DNA of 5,248 nt from Candidatus Curtissbacteria bacterium RIFCSPHIGHO2_12_FULL_41_17 (lineage in GTDB: Bacteria; Patescibacteriota; Microgenomatia; Curtissbacterales; GWA2-41-24), in assembly GCA_001774945.1 (NCBI GenBank), contig MFBL01000028.1:5221-10468 (forward strand), in the 5' to 3' direction. Positions within the stretch are counted from its first letter, which is position 1. The number at the start of each line of letters is the position of its first letter. The position numbers and the translations under genes were made by a program. Shown here one piece after another: positions 1-5,248 of the stretch. The notes beneath the pieces are model-generated. The model did no database searches. It was given only the letters and a program-made list of their open reading frames with translations, and was not told the origin of the DNA.

Positions 1-1775
1 TCTTTCCTGACAATATACCTTTCTAACGCCAGTATATCAAGACCAGATTTAGAAAATGTATCAAAAGCATTTTGAGGTGAATTGACAATCGGTTCTCCTT
101 TTAGATTGAAAGATGTGTTTAAAAGAACATAGACGCCGGTCTTTTGGCCGAATTTTTTAATAATATTGTAATACCTTGGATTCTGCTCTGCAGAAATAAT
201 CTGCAGTCTGCCGCTTCCGTCAACATGGGTGACTGCCGGAATTACCTTGCGCATATTTTTTTTAACCGGAAACACAGCCAGCATGAACTTGGTTAAATGT
301 TCATGTTCCCAGTCACCAACTTCAAAATAGTCTTTGGCTTTTTCGGCTAAAACCACCGGCGCAAACGGCCGGTAGGGTTCTCTGAATTTGATTTTGGTGT
401 TGACGATATCCTTCATCTCCTCTCGTCTTGGGTCTGCCAAAATTGACCTTGAACCAAGTGCCCTTGGTCCCCATTCGGCTCTACCATGGAAAAATCCCAC
501 TACTTTTCCCTTGGCAATCTTGGAAGCTAAAAATTCAACCAGTTTTTCTTCCGATGAAATTTTGGCAAACTTAATTTTGTTTTTCTTCAAAAACAGTTCT
601 ATCTGACTGTCTGTAAAATCTGCCCCAAAGTAACAATCATTTTGGACAAACTTTCGGGGTTTGCCCAGAATTGCGTGGTATACATACATAGCCGCGCCCA
701 AACTTCCGCCGTCATCGCCCGCAGCCGGCTGCACAAATACCCGCTTGAAAGGACCTTTTTTAAGAAGCAGCCCGTTGGCAACGCTGTTTAAACCCACACC
801 TCCGCCAATGCAAAGATTTTCGCTTTTGACACGACTTCGCACAAAATCAGCTAATTTTAAAATCACCTCTTCGGTGAAAGCCTGAATCGATGCGGCAATA
901 TCGGCGTATCTTTGGTTCAGCGTACAAAGTTCTGCCCAGTTCTGCGGCTTCTCCCCAAAATATGAAGGATAGCCGGAAGATTTGGTAAAAAAGTGCAAAT
1001 CACGGGGTCTTGGAGCGCCGAAAAGATCGACAAATTTACCAGAGTAGGCTTTATCTGCCGATTTATGAAAAGTAAAATACTCCATATTAAGCGCAAAAGA
1101 GCCGTCTTTGGACACTTTTATAAGTTTTTTGACCGCATCTTTATAGCGAGGCTTGCCGTAGGGAGCCATACCCATCACCTTATACTCGCCGTCATTGACT
1201 TCAAACCCCAAAAAGGCAGTAAAAACCGAATACAAAAGGCCCAAACTGTGGGGGAATTTAATTTCCTCAAGTATTTGCAGATCAGTACCCTCACCTTTTC
1301 CGTATGTAGTCGTCGTCCATTCACCGACTCCGTCAAAGGTCAAAATGGCCGCTTCATCAAAAGGTGATGCGTAAAAACTTGAAGCCGCATGAGAAATATG
1401 ATGGGGAACAAAAAGGATTTTTGACGGTTTAACGTCAAGCTCGCTGGCAATGATTGAACGCATCCATAACTTATCAAGAAGCCAGATGGTCATTGATTTG
1501 GCAAACAATCGCACGGCATTGGGATATGAAGCTAAGGTTGAAAGTAAAATTCGCGCAAATTTCCAAAAAGGCTTTTCATAAAAAACCACATAATCCAAAT
1601 CGCTTGTTTTAATCTTTGCTTTTTTAAGGCAAAAATCAACCGCCATTTTGGGAAATCCGCTGTCGTGTTTTTTGCGGGTAAATCTTTCTTCGGCACTGGC
1701 GGCAATAACCCGGCCATCTTCTATAAGAGTTGCCGCTGCTTCATGATAAAAACAGGAAATTCCAAGAATATACAT
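1..1775 (-). CDS. NodU/CmcH/TobZ-family O-carbamoyltransferase, 3' end cut by window edge
   Basis: Transfers a carbamoyl group from carbamoyl phosphate, through a carbamoyl-adenylate in this family, to a hydroxyl of a sugar or other small molecule. The frame is open for 591 codons from ATG at 1775 to the left edge with no stop or frameshift. The N-terminal Kae1-like domain has SCFYHEAAA (residues 7-15), EERFTRKKHD (29-38) and the metal-binding HHISH, with H125 and H129 spaced as in TobZ, followed by FDGVGEW (D148). LGLLYS and GEYKVMGMAPYGKP follow. GGGVGLNS (324-331) and AGDDGG (352-357) close this domain. The C-terminal domain has RAEWGPRALGSRS (432-444), FREPYRPFAP, VLLNTSFNLKGEPIVNSP and SGLDILALERYIVRK. 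Family members are about 570-610 aa, so probably only a few to about 20 residues are missing. No good Shine-Dalgarno precedes the ATG; the frame has an upstream TAG and no earlier ATG. The acceptor substrate is unknown. The two small membrane genes upstream suggest an envelope-related role. Confidence 0.93.
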   Translation of the reverse strand, partial: MYILGISCFYHEAAATLIEDGRVIAASAEERFTRKKHDSGFPKMAVDFCLKKAKIKTSDLDYVVFYEKPFWKFARILLSTLASYPNAVRLFAKSMTIWLLDKLWMRSIIASELDVKPSKILFVPHHISHAASSFYASPFDEAAILTFDGVGEWTTTTYGKGEGTDLQILEEIKFPHSLGLLYSVFTAFLGFEVNDGEYKVMGMAPYGKPRYKDAVKKLIKVSKDGSFALNMEYFTFHKSADKAYSGKFVDLFGAPRPRDLHFFTKSSGYPSYFGEKPQNWAELCTLNQRYADIAASIQAFTEEVILKLADFVRSRVKSENLCIGGGVGLNSVANGLLLKKGPFKRVFVQPAAGDDGGSLGAAMYVYHAILGKPRKFVQNDCYFGADFTDSQIELFLKKNKIKFAKISSEEKLVEFLASKIAKGKVVGFFHGRAEWGPRALGSRSILADPRREEMKDIVNTKIKFREPYRPFAPVVLAEKAKDYFEVGDWEHEHLTKFMLAVFPVKKNMRKVIPAVTHVDGSGRLQIISAEQNPRYYNIIKKFGQKTGVYVLLNTSFNLKGEPIVNSPQNAFDTFSKSGLDILALERYIVRK

Positions 1776-1785
1776 TCTTTGACAA

Positions 1786-1861
1786 TTTCTAATTACTAAT
1801 TTTGCGAAGCAAAACTTCGCTTTCTAATTTCTAATCAATTTTAAAATTTTCAAATTTCTAA
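1786..1861. repeat. AT-rich TTTCTAA heptamer repeats in the gap before the carbamoyltransferase
   Basis: Read on the plus strand, TTTCTAA occurs at 1786-1792, 1821-1827, 1828-1834 and 1855-1861, and a one-base variant TTACTAA at 1793-1799. Two tandem pairs flank a 21-base palindromic unit (1800-1820), itself three times seven bases long. The remaining stretch 1835-1854 is almost pure A+T and includes the 12-bp palindrome AATTTTAAAATT (1837-1848). The array fills most of the 110-bp non-coding gap between the 88-aa membrane gene and the carbamoyltransferase. It looks like a simple intergenic repeat rather than coding sequence. Whether it recurs elsewhere in the genome cannot be seen here. Confidence 0.7.
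1800..1820. repeat. Two overlapping, mutually exclusive hairpins
   Basis: On the plus strand GCGAAG (1804-1809) pairs with CTTCGC (1815-1820) around a five-base loop CAAAA. The same bases also allow TTTTGC (1800-1805) to pair with GCAAAA (1809-1814) around loop GAA. Both stems are perfect 6-bp helices, but they share bases and cannot form together. In the sense of transcription of the neighbouring genes (minus strand) the first stem is followed by AAAA, not a U-run, so it is not a typical intrinsic terminator. On the plus strand it is followed by TTTCTAATTTC, a poor U-tract, and no gene ends there. It may be a structural element of the intergenic repeat, or a leader hairpin of the carbamoyltransferase mRNA about 25-45 bases before the start codon. 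Confidence 0.6.
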
Positions 1862-1885
1862 AAGTTTTAGGTCAATTAGGTTAAT

Positions 1886-2152
1886 TTAATACTGCTTTCT
1901 TGCCTCCTTTAAGGTTTGCTTCTCATGTTCCCACTTAACGAAATTGCTGCTGTTCTTTTTGCGTATTTTTAGGGGATCGGCAATTAGGCCAAATAATATT
2001 CCAACAGGCGCAAGAATTAATAAGTAGAAGACAGAAAGAATTACTTGGGATTGGAAATTACCGATAATCCGAGCCAATATTAGCCATTTTCCCCATAAAG
2101 TTTTTAGAAGATTCATTGCGATATTAAACCACGCCGAAATAAAATCTGCCAA
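1886..2152 (-). CDS. Small SxtJ-like membrane protein associated with carbamoyltransferase
   Basis: 88 aa if the TTG at 2152 is used; an in-frame ATG at 2116 would give 76 aa. Neither has a clear Shine-Dalgarno, and an in-frame TAG lies shortly upstream, so the start is unresolved. Residues 1-30 form an amphipathic or partly hydrophobic stretch (NLLKTLWGKWLILARIIG). One strong membrane segment covers about residues 36-57 and ends LAPVGILFGLIADPLKIRKK, with the positive residues afterwards suggesting a cytoplasmic C-terminus. The tail (66-88) is charged and probably helical. The pattern W-x-x-L, a hydrophobic helix ending in a P-x-G turn, then DPL-x-x-R resembles the C-terminal half of SxtJ-type proteins, which are commonly encoded next to carbamoyltransferases. 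This assignment is from recalled family pattern. The gene lies 24 bp after the 91-aa gene and 110 bp before the carbamoyltransferase, which fits a membrane-anchoring partner. Confidence 0.75.
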   Translation of the reverse strand: MADFISAWFNIAMNLLKTLWGKWLILARIIGNFQSQVILSVFYLLILAPVGILFGLIADPLKIRKKNSSNFVKWEHEKQTLKEARKQY

Positions 2153-2176
2153 GAAGTAAAAATTGTAAATCTAATA

Positions 2177-2452
2177 TTATTTGAGTGACAAATGTAGCTT
2201 CAATGAAGCTATTAAAAGAAGGGCAAATCCTAAAACAAAAAATACATCCGTAAAGGTTAAATTGCCGACAAATTTTAAATCTGGAAGGAATTTTTCAAAA
2301 ACTAAAAAAAGAAGAAAAGATACCATCCCCAAAACTATCAGAATCTGAACCCAAGCCAGTCTTCCTCCTCGCAGCAAAAATGCATTATAGATAGCCGATA
2401 TGGAAATTAAAAGAACGATTACTGCTACCGCCGTTGAAACGGAAAGGGTCAT
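2177..2452 (-). CDS. Small three-helix membrane protein, function unknown
   Basis: 91 aa from ATG at 2452 to TAA. Three predicted hydrophobic segments lie at about residues 5-26, 33-53 and 67-86. A short basic loop LLRGGRLAW (26-34) joins the first two, and a loop EKFLPDLKFVGNLTFTD (53-69) joins the last two. There is no signal-peptide cleavage motif and no recognisable catalytic residue. The size, the R-G-x-L-x-W element before the second helix, the LP in the second loop and the basic end of the last helix are loosely like DUF2304-type membrane proteins, but I would not assign that family without a profile search. It starts 38 bp after the rpoD stop, in the same direction, and is followed at 24 bp by the SxtJ-like gene. 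It is therefore probably co-transcribed with the latter and possibly with rpoD. No convincing Shine-Dalgarno lies before the ATG. Confidence 0.75.
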   Translation of the reverse strand: MTLSVSTAVAVIVLLISISAIYNAFLLRGGRLAWVQILIVLGMVSFLLFLVFEKFLPDLKFVGNLTFTDVFFVLGFALLLIASLKLHLSLK

Positions 2453-2455
2453 CAG

Positions 2456-2495
2456 TTTAAGTTTGTCATCAAGAATTTAAATTGTCAAACTTAAA
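2456..2495. repeat. Inverted repeat spanning the rpoD stop codon
   Basis: TTTAAGTTTG (2456-2465) and CAAACTTAAA (2486-2495) are perfect 10-bp inverted copies. Past one mismatch, two more bases pair inward (2467-2468 with 2483-2484). The right arm contains the rpoD TAA (2491-2493); the left arm ends four bases before the start codon of the 91-aa membrane gene. The stem is A/T-rich and has no U-run after it in the direction of transcription, so it is a poor terminator. It could be an operator for a local promoter, an mRNA hairpin covering the next ribosome entry site, or chance in AT-rich DNA. Confidence 0.6.
2460..2488 (-). promoter_or_regulatory. Possible sigma-70 promoter before the small membrane genes
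   Basis: A consensus -35 box TTGACA sits at 2488-2483 on the minus strand, immediately after the rpoD stop. A 17-bp spacer leads to CAAACT (2465-2460), which matches TATAAT at only three positions but keeps the important A2 and T6. Transcription would then begin at or very near the ATG at 2452, giving a leaderless or nearly leaderless message, consistent with the lack of a Shine-Dalgarno there. The boxes lie within the inverted repeat at 2456-2495. The weak -10 makes this tentative. Confidence 0.25.
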
Positions 2496-3639
2496 GATAG
2501 TCCCTAAGTTTCTTGGCACGGGTTGGGTGGCGAAGTTTCCTGATAGCCTTGGCTTCAATTTGCCGAATACGCTCGCGCGTCACCCCAAATTCCTTGCCGA
2601 CTTCCTCAAGGGTTCTTTGTTTGCCATCCTCAAGACCGAACCGATATTCCAGGACCTTGGCTTCTCTTGGAGAAAGAGTTTCCAAAACTTCCCTAATATG
2701 GTCTTTTAAAAGCGCCTGAGTCGCCTGGTCTGTTGGGGAAGCAGAAGCATCCTGGATAAAATCTCCCAGGCGACTGTCTTCTTCCTCACCAACCGGTGCT
2801 TCAAGTGATGCCGGTTCTTGCGAAACTTTGATGATTTCTCGCACTTTTTCGACGCCGATATCCATTTCCACAGCCACTTCTTCCGGCATAGGCTCCCGTC
2901 CTAATTCCTGCATTAATTTTCGGGAAATTCGATTAAACTTATTGATTGTCTCCACCATATGAACAGGAATGCGGATTGTTCTTGCCTGGTCGGCAATTGC
3001 GCGCGTTATCGCCTGTCTAATCCACCATGTTGCATAAGTGGAAAACTTGTAGCCGCGGCGCCAATCGTATTTCATAACTGCCCGCATCAGACCGATATTC
3101 CCCTCCTCAATAAGGTCAAGAAGCGTCAATCCGCGATTCACGTATTTTTTGGCAATGGAAACTACCAGCCTAAGATTGGCATTAATCAGTCGCTCGCGGG
3201 CTCGCCTATCACCTTTTTCGACCCTTTTGGCTAGAGCCACTTCTTCTTCATAAGTTAAAAGCGGCACCCTGCCGATTTCGCGCAAATACATTCTGACAGG
3301 ATCGGAAAGGTAACCTTCTTCCTGTGTTGCCAGCCTTTCCAGCTCTTTCTCAAGTTCACTAACAGACTTGGAAATTTCAGCAGCATCAAGCTCTGTCGTG
3401 TCAAAAACGTCTACTTTTTCGTTTAATAATTTTAAATAAAGATCGTCTATTTCGCCGATATGATTTTCAGGTTCAGGGAAAACCGAAAGAATTTCATCCT
3501 GGGTAACAAAACCCTGTTCCTTGCCTCTTTTGATTAACTTGCGCAACTCCAGCTTTACGTCGATCTTTTTTGGCGGCTTCACCTGATTATTTTTATCTGC
3601 CTGTTCCTGTATTTTTTTTTGATTTTGTGATTTTTTCAT
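2491..3639 (-). CDS. rpoD: RNA polymerase primary sigma factor RpoD/SigA
   Basis: Housekeeping sigma-70 that directs core RNA polymerase to -10/-35 promoters. The protein is 382 aa. A lysine-rich leader (1-25) precedes a region 1.1-like segment (about 26-80). Region 1.2 begins at DPVRMYLREIGRVPLL (113-128). Region 2 carries ANLRLVVSIAKKYVNRGL, DLIEEGNIGLMRAV and the melting/-10 helix YKFSTYATWWIRQAITRAI (197-215). Region 3 begins at RTIRIPVHMVETINK (220-234). The finger loop includes LGDFIQDASA (291-300). Region 4 has LSPREAKVLEYRFGL (322-336) and the -35 helix-turn-helix TLEEVGKEFGVTRERIRQIE (343-362). The large non-conserved insert between regions 1.2 and 2.1 seen in E. coli is absent, so the length is like SigA of Gram-positive bacteria. 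The ATG at 3639 overlaps the dnaG TGA by four bases and has a strong Shine-Dalgarno. The end is TAA. Confidence 0.98.
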   Translation of the reverse strand: MKKSQNQKKIQEQADKNNQVKPPKKIDVKLELRKLIKRGKEQGFVTQDEILSVFPEPENHIGEIDDLYLKLLNEKVDVFDTTELDAAEISKSVSELEKELERLATQEEGYLSDPVRMYLREIGRVPLLTYEEEVALAKRVEKGDRRARERLINANLRLVVSIAKKYVNRGLTLLDLIEEGNIGLMRAVMKYDWRRGYKFSTYATWWIRQAITRAIADQARTIRIPVHMVETINKFNRISRKLMQELGREPMPEEVAVEMDIGVEKVREIIKVSQEPASLEAPVGEEEDSRLGDFIQDASASPTDQATQALLKDHIREVLETLSPREAKVLEYRFGLEDGKQRTLEEVGKEFGVTRERIRQIEAKAIRKLRHPTRAKKLRDYL

Positions 3640-5248
3640 GTTGCTGTCTCCTTCAAAAGCTTCGAAACTTCATCAAATTTCTTGGTCAAATTGCCGATTT
3701 TCTGATTGTCTTTCTTCTTTTGGACCAATTTAAGTTCAGCTGAAATTGCCATGATTTGTTGCCTTAGTGCAAATTGCTTGAGTCTATTTGCGGTTTTGGT
3801 AATCTCTTCTGCCCAAAACTCTTTTTCAAAAAATACCGGGCTTATATTAACTAGATACAGATTATCAACGAATTTATCCAAATTTTTGGGCAATTTTATA
3901 AGCAATTTCTTAATATTTTTGGTTTTGGAACTTCTAATTATATCACGCAGCCATTTCCAAAAACGGGAAGCATCATCATTTTCAAAATCGCTGGGGTTAA
4001 CGCGGGCAACGATTTTTGCCAAGACCTCTTCCTGATGCAAAAATAAGGCCAGAAAATACTCCTCAAGTTTACTTGAACTTGCGATGGATTCAACAGATGC
4101 AAGCTCTTCTGTCAAATCGCCTGCCTTATTGCCGCTACTTTTATTTTTCTCGACTGCAGCAGCGACCAGGGAAACTTCCAGATCAAGGAGTTTTGCCAAC
4201 TTATCTATATAATGAGCTCTTACCAAATCGTCTGAAATTTTTGCGATGGTGCCAATTGTTTCCTGGCCGATTTTTTTCTTGCCTTGGGGGGTTTTTGGAT
4301 CATTTCGCCTGACAGCCGACTCAATCAGATAATCGTAGATATCAGAGGCCTCATCAAGGGTCTTTTTAAATTCAGAAGGCTGCGCTCGGACGAACTCATC
4401 AGGATCTTTGTATTTTCCAAGTTCAACTACCTTGACGTTAACACCGGCTAAATCCAGAAGCTCGATCCCACGATGGGAGGCGAAATCTCCGGCAATGTCC
4501 CTATCAAAACAAAGTGAAACATTAGTGCACAGGCGCGAAAGGATAACCACTTGTCTCTCGGTTAAGGCAGTTCCCTTAGAAGCAACAATGTTAGTTACAC
4601 CCAACTGATGTGCAGACAAAACATCAAATTCCCCTTCCACTAAAATTGCTTCGTTTTTCTTCTTAATTGATTCGCGGGCAATATCCAAGCCAAATAGAAT
4701 GGCGCCTTTTGTAAAGACCGGCGTTTCGGGAGAATTGATATATTTTGGTTCTTCCTTCACATCGACGATGGTTCTTGCCGAAAAACCCAATATCTGGCCC
4801 CTTGCGTCCTTCAGGGGGAAAATAATCCGATTGCGAAAGCGGTCATAATAACCCTGCTGCGCACTGATTTTTGCAACATCCCTGGCAATAATTAAACCGG
4901 CGGTGGCCATATCGGCTAAGCTAAAACCGCGTTTATTAAGAAAGGTTAGTATATTTTCCCAGCCGGCTGGCGCATATCCCAGCGAAAATTGTTCCCATGT
5001 GCTTTTTTTAATACCTCGCATCAAAAGATAATCGCGGGCCTTTCCTCCTAGCGGATGATTACTTAAAAGATGAGAGTAAAATTTGCTGGAAAGCTTATTA
5101 ACTGCGATTAATTTTTCTTTTAATTTTGAGGCTCCCGAAGGTGCAAAGGACGTCAGCTTCACTCCAGCTCTTTTGGCAAGTTCTTCCAATGTTTCTCGAA
5201 AATCCCAACCTTCAACCTTTTCCAAAAAAGTAAAAACATCCCCGCCTT
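3636..5248 (-). CDS. dnaG: DNA primase DnaG, 5' end cut by window edge
   Basis: Synthesises RNA primers for replication in association with the replicative helicase. The visible part is 536 residues and ends in TGA; the reading frame enters from the right edge with GGDVFTF then LEKVEGW, the conserved segment just after the CHC2 zinc finger. About 60 N-terminal residues, including the zinc ligands, lie outside the window. The TTG at 5225 is an internal leucine, not the start. Counting it as residue 1, the catalytic core has FRNRIIFPLKDARGQILGFS (130-149). The Toprim motif VEGEFDV (196-202, E197) matches E. coli E265 at an offset of 68. FDRDIAG (240-246, D241/D243) matches D309/D311 at the same offset. 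KDPDEF follows at 273-278. Residues from about 385 form the helical C-terminal helicase-interaction domain, ending in a charged coiled helix. The gene overlaps rpoD by four bases, as in the macromolecular synthesis operon. Confidence 0.97.
   Translation of the reverse strand, partial: GGDVFTFLEKVEGWDFRETLEELAKRAGVKLTSFAPSGASKLKEKLIAVNKLSSKFYSHLLSNHPLGGKARDYLLMRGIKKSTWEQFSLGYAPAGWENILTFLNKRGFSLADMATAGLIIARDVAKISAQQGYYDRFRNRIIFPLKDARGQILGFSARTIVDVKEEPKYINSPETPVFTKGAILFGLDIARESIKKKNEAILVEGEFDVLSAHQLGVTNIVASKGTALTERQVVILSRLCTNVSLCFDRDIAGDFASHRGIELLDLAGVNVKVVELGKYKDPDEFVRAQPSEFKKTLDEASDIYDYLIESAVRRNDPKTPQGKKKIGQETIGTIAKISDDLVRAHYIDKLAKLLDLEVSLVAAAVEKNKSSGNKAGDLTEELASVESIASSSKLEEYFLALFLHQEEVLAKIVARVNPSDFENDDASRFWKWLRDIIRSSKTKNIKKLLIKLPKNLDKFVDNLYLVNISPVFFEKEFWAEEITKTANRLKQFALRQQIMAISAELKLVQKKKDNQKIGNLTKKFDEVSKLLKETAT
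3648..3654 (-). promoter_or_regulatory. Strong Shine-Dalgarno of rpoD inside the dnaG 3' end
   Basis: GAAGGAG on the minus strand, with eight bases between it and the ATG of rpoD at 3639. It lies within the last codons of dnaG, just before the ATGA stop/start overlap. It fixes the rpoD start and fits translational coupling of the two genes. It is the only strong ribosome binding site in the window. Confidence 0.85.

Noticed and set aside
993..1367. 124-codon plus-strand open frame
   Set aside because: It lies antisense inside the carbamoyltransferase, whose conserved motifs run continuously through the region. The plus-strand product has no recognisable features.
1800..1834. Intrinsic terminator
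   Set aside because: The 6-bp stem is followed by AAAA in the direction of the genes. On the other strand the T-tract is interrupted and no gene ends there.
1846..1875. Promoter for the carbamoyltransferase (TTGACC, 18-bp spacer, GAAAAT)
   Set aside because: The -35 is good, but the -10 is only a partial match in very AT-rich DNA where such matches are expected by chance.
2140..2180. A frameshift joining the 91-aa and 88-aa genes into one protein
   Set aside because: The first ends with a complete third membrane helix and a TAA, and the second resembles a free-standing small membrane protein. There is no continuing homology across the junction that I can see.
2959..3234. 91-codon plus-strand open frame
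   Set aside because: It is antisense to the highly conserved region 2 to region 3 part of rpoD and is a shadow of that coding sequence.
3636..3638. TGA recoded as an amino acid, as in some Patescibacteria
   Set aside because: TGA terminates dnaG exactly at the rpoD start codon overlap and no in-frame TGA occurs inside any of the recognised genes.
3706..4312. Two plus-strand open frames of 109 and 98 codons
   Set aside because: Both are antisense to the dnaG C-terminal domain. The hydrophobic look of the first arises from the complement of charged codons.

Overview
The window is one minus-strand gene series. In transcription order (right to left) it holds: the 3' part of dnaG (DNA primase); rpoD (primary sigma factor); a small three-helix membrane protein; a second small membrane protein resembling the SxtJ-type proteins found beside carbamoyltransferases; and a large NodU/CmcH/TobZ-type O-carbamoyltransferase that runs off the left edge a few residues before its expected end. 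No plus-strand gene is convincing. There are no tRNA or rRNA genes, CRISPR arrays, insertion sequences or attachment sites that I can see.

Organism: a bacterium using the standard stop code (dnaG ends in TGA, rpoD and the 91-aa gene in TAA). Base composition is moderately AT-rich. The genes are tightly packed, the sigma factor is compact (382 aa), three genes lack clear Shine-Dalgarno sequences, and one gap carries simple AT-rich repeats. Together these suggest a candidate phyla radiation / Patescibacteria lineage, perhaps Microgenomates-like. This is an inference from style and overall resemblance, not a proven placement.

Region by region: 3636-5248 is dnaG without its zinc-binding N-terminus. 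It overlaps rpoD (2491-3639) by four bases (ATGA), with a strong ribosome binding site inside the end of dnaG. This is the dnaG-rpoD core of the classical macromolecular synthesis operon. A perfect 10-bp inverted repeat spans the rpoD stop codon and leads into the 91-aa membrane protein (2177-2452). The 88-aa membrane protein (1886-2152) follows after 24 bp. A 110-bp AT-rich gap with TTTCTAA repeats and a pair of mutually exclusive hairpins then precedes the carbamoyltransferase (1-1775).

How they may work together: DnaG and RpoD serve replication priming and housekeeping transcription. The three genes to the left look like a separate module in which a soluble carbamoyltransferase acts with one or two small membrane partners, perhaps on a cell-surface glycan or an exported metabolite. 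The substrate cannot be read from this window. Most of the window is ordinary; the least described part is the pair of small membrane genes and the repeat-laden gap.
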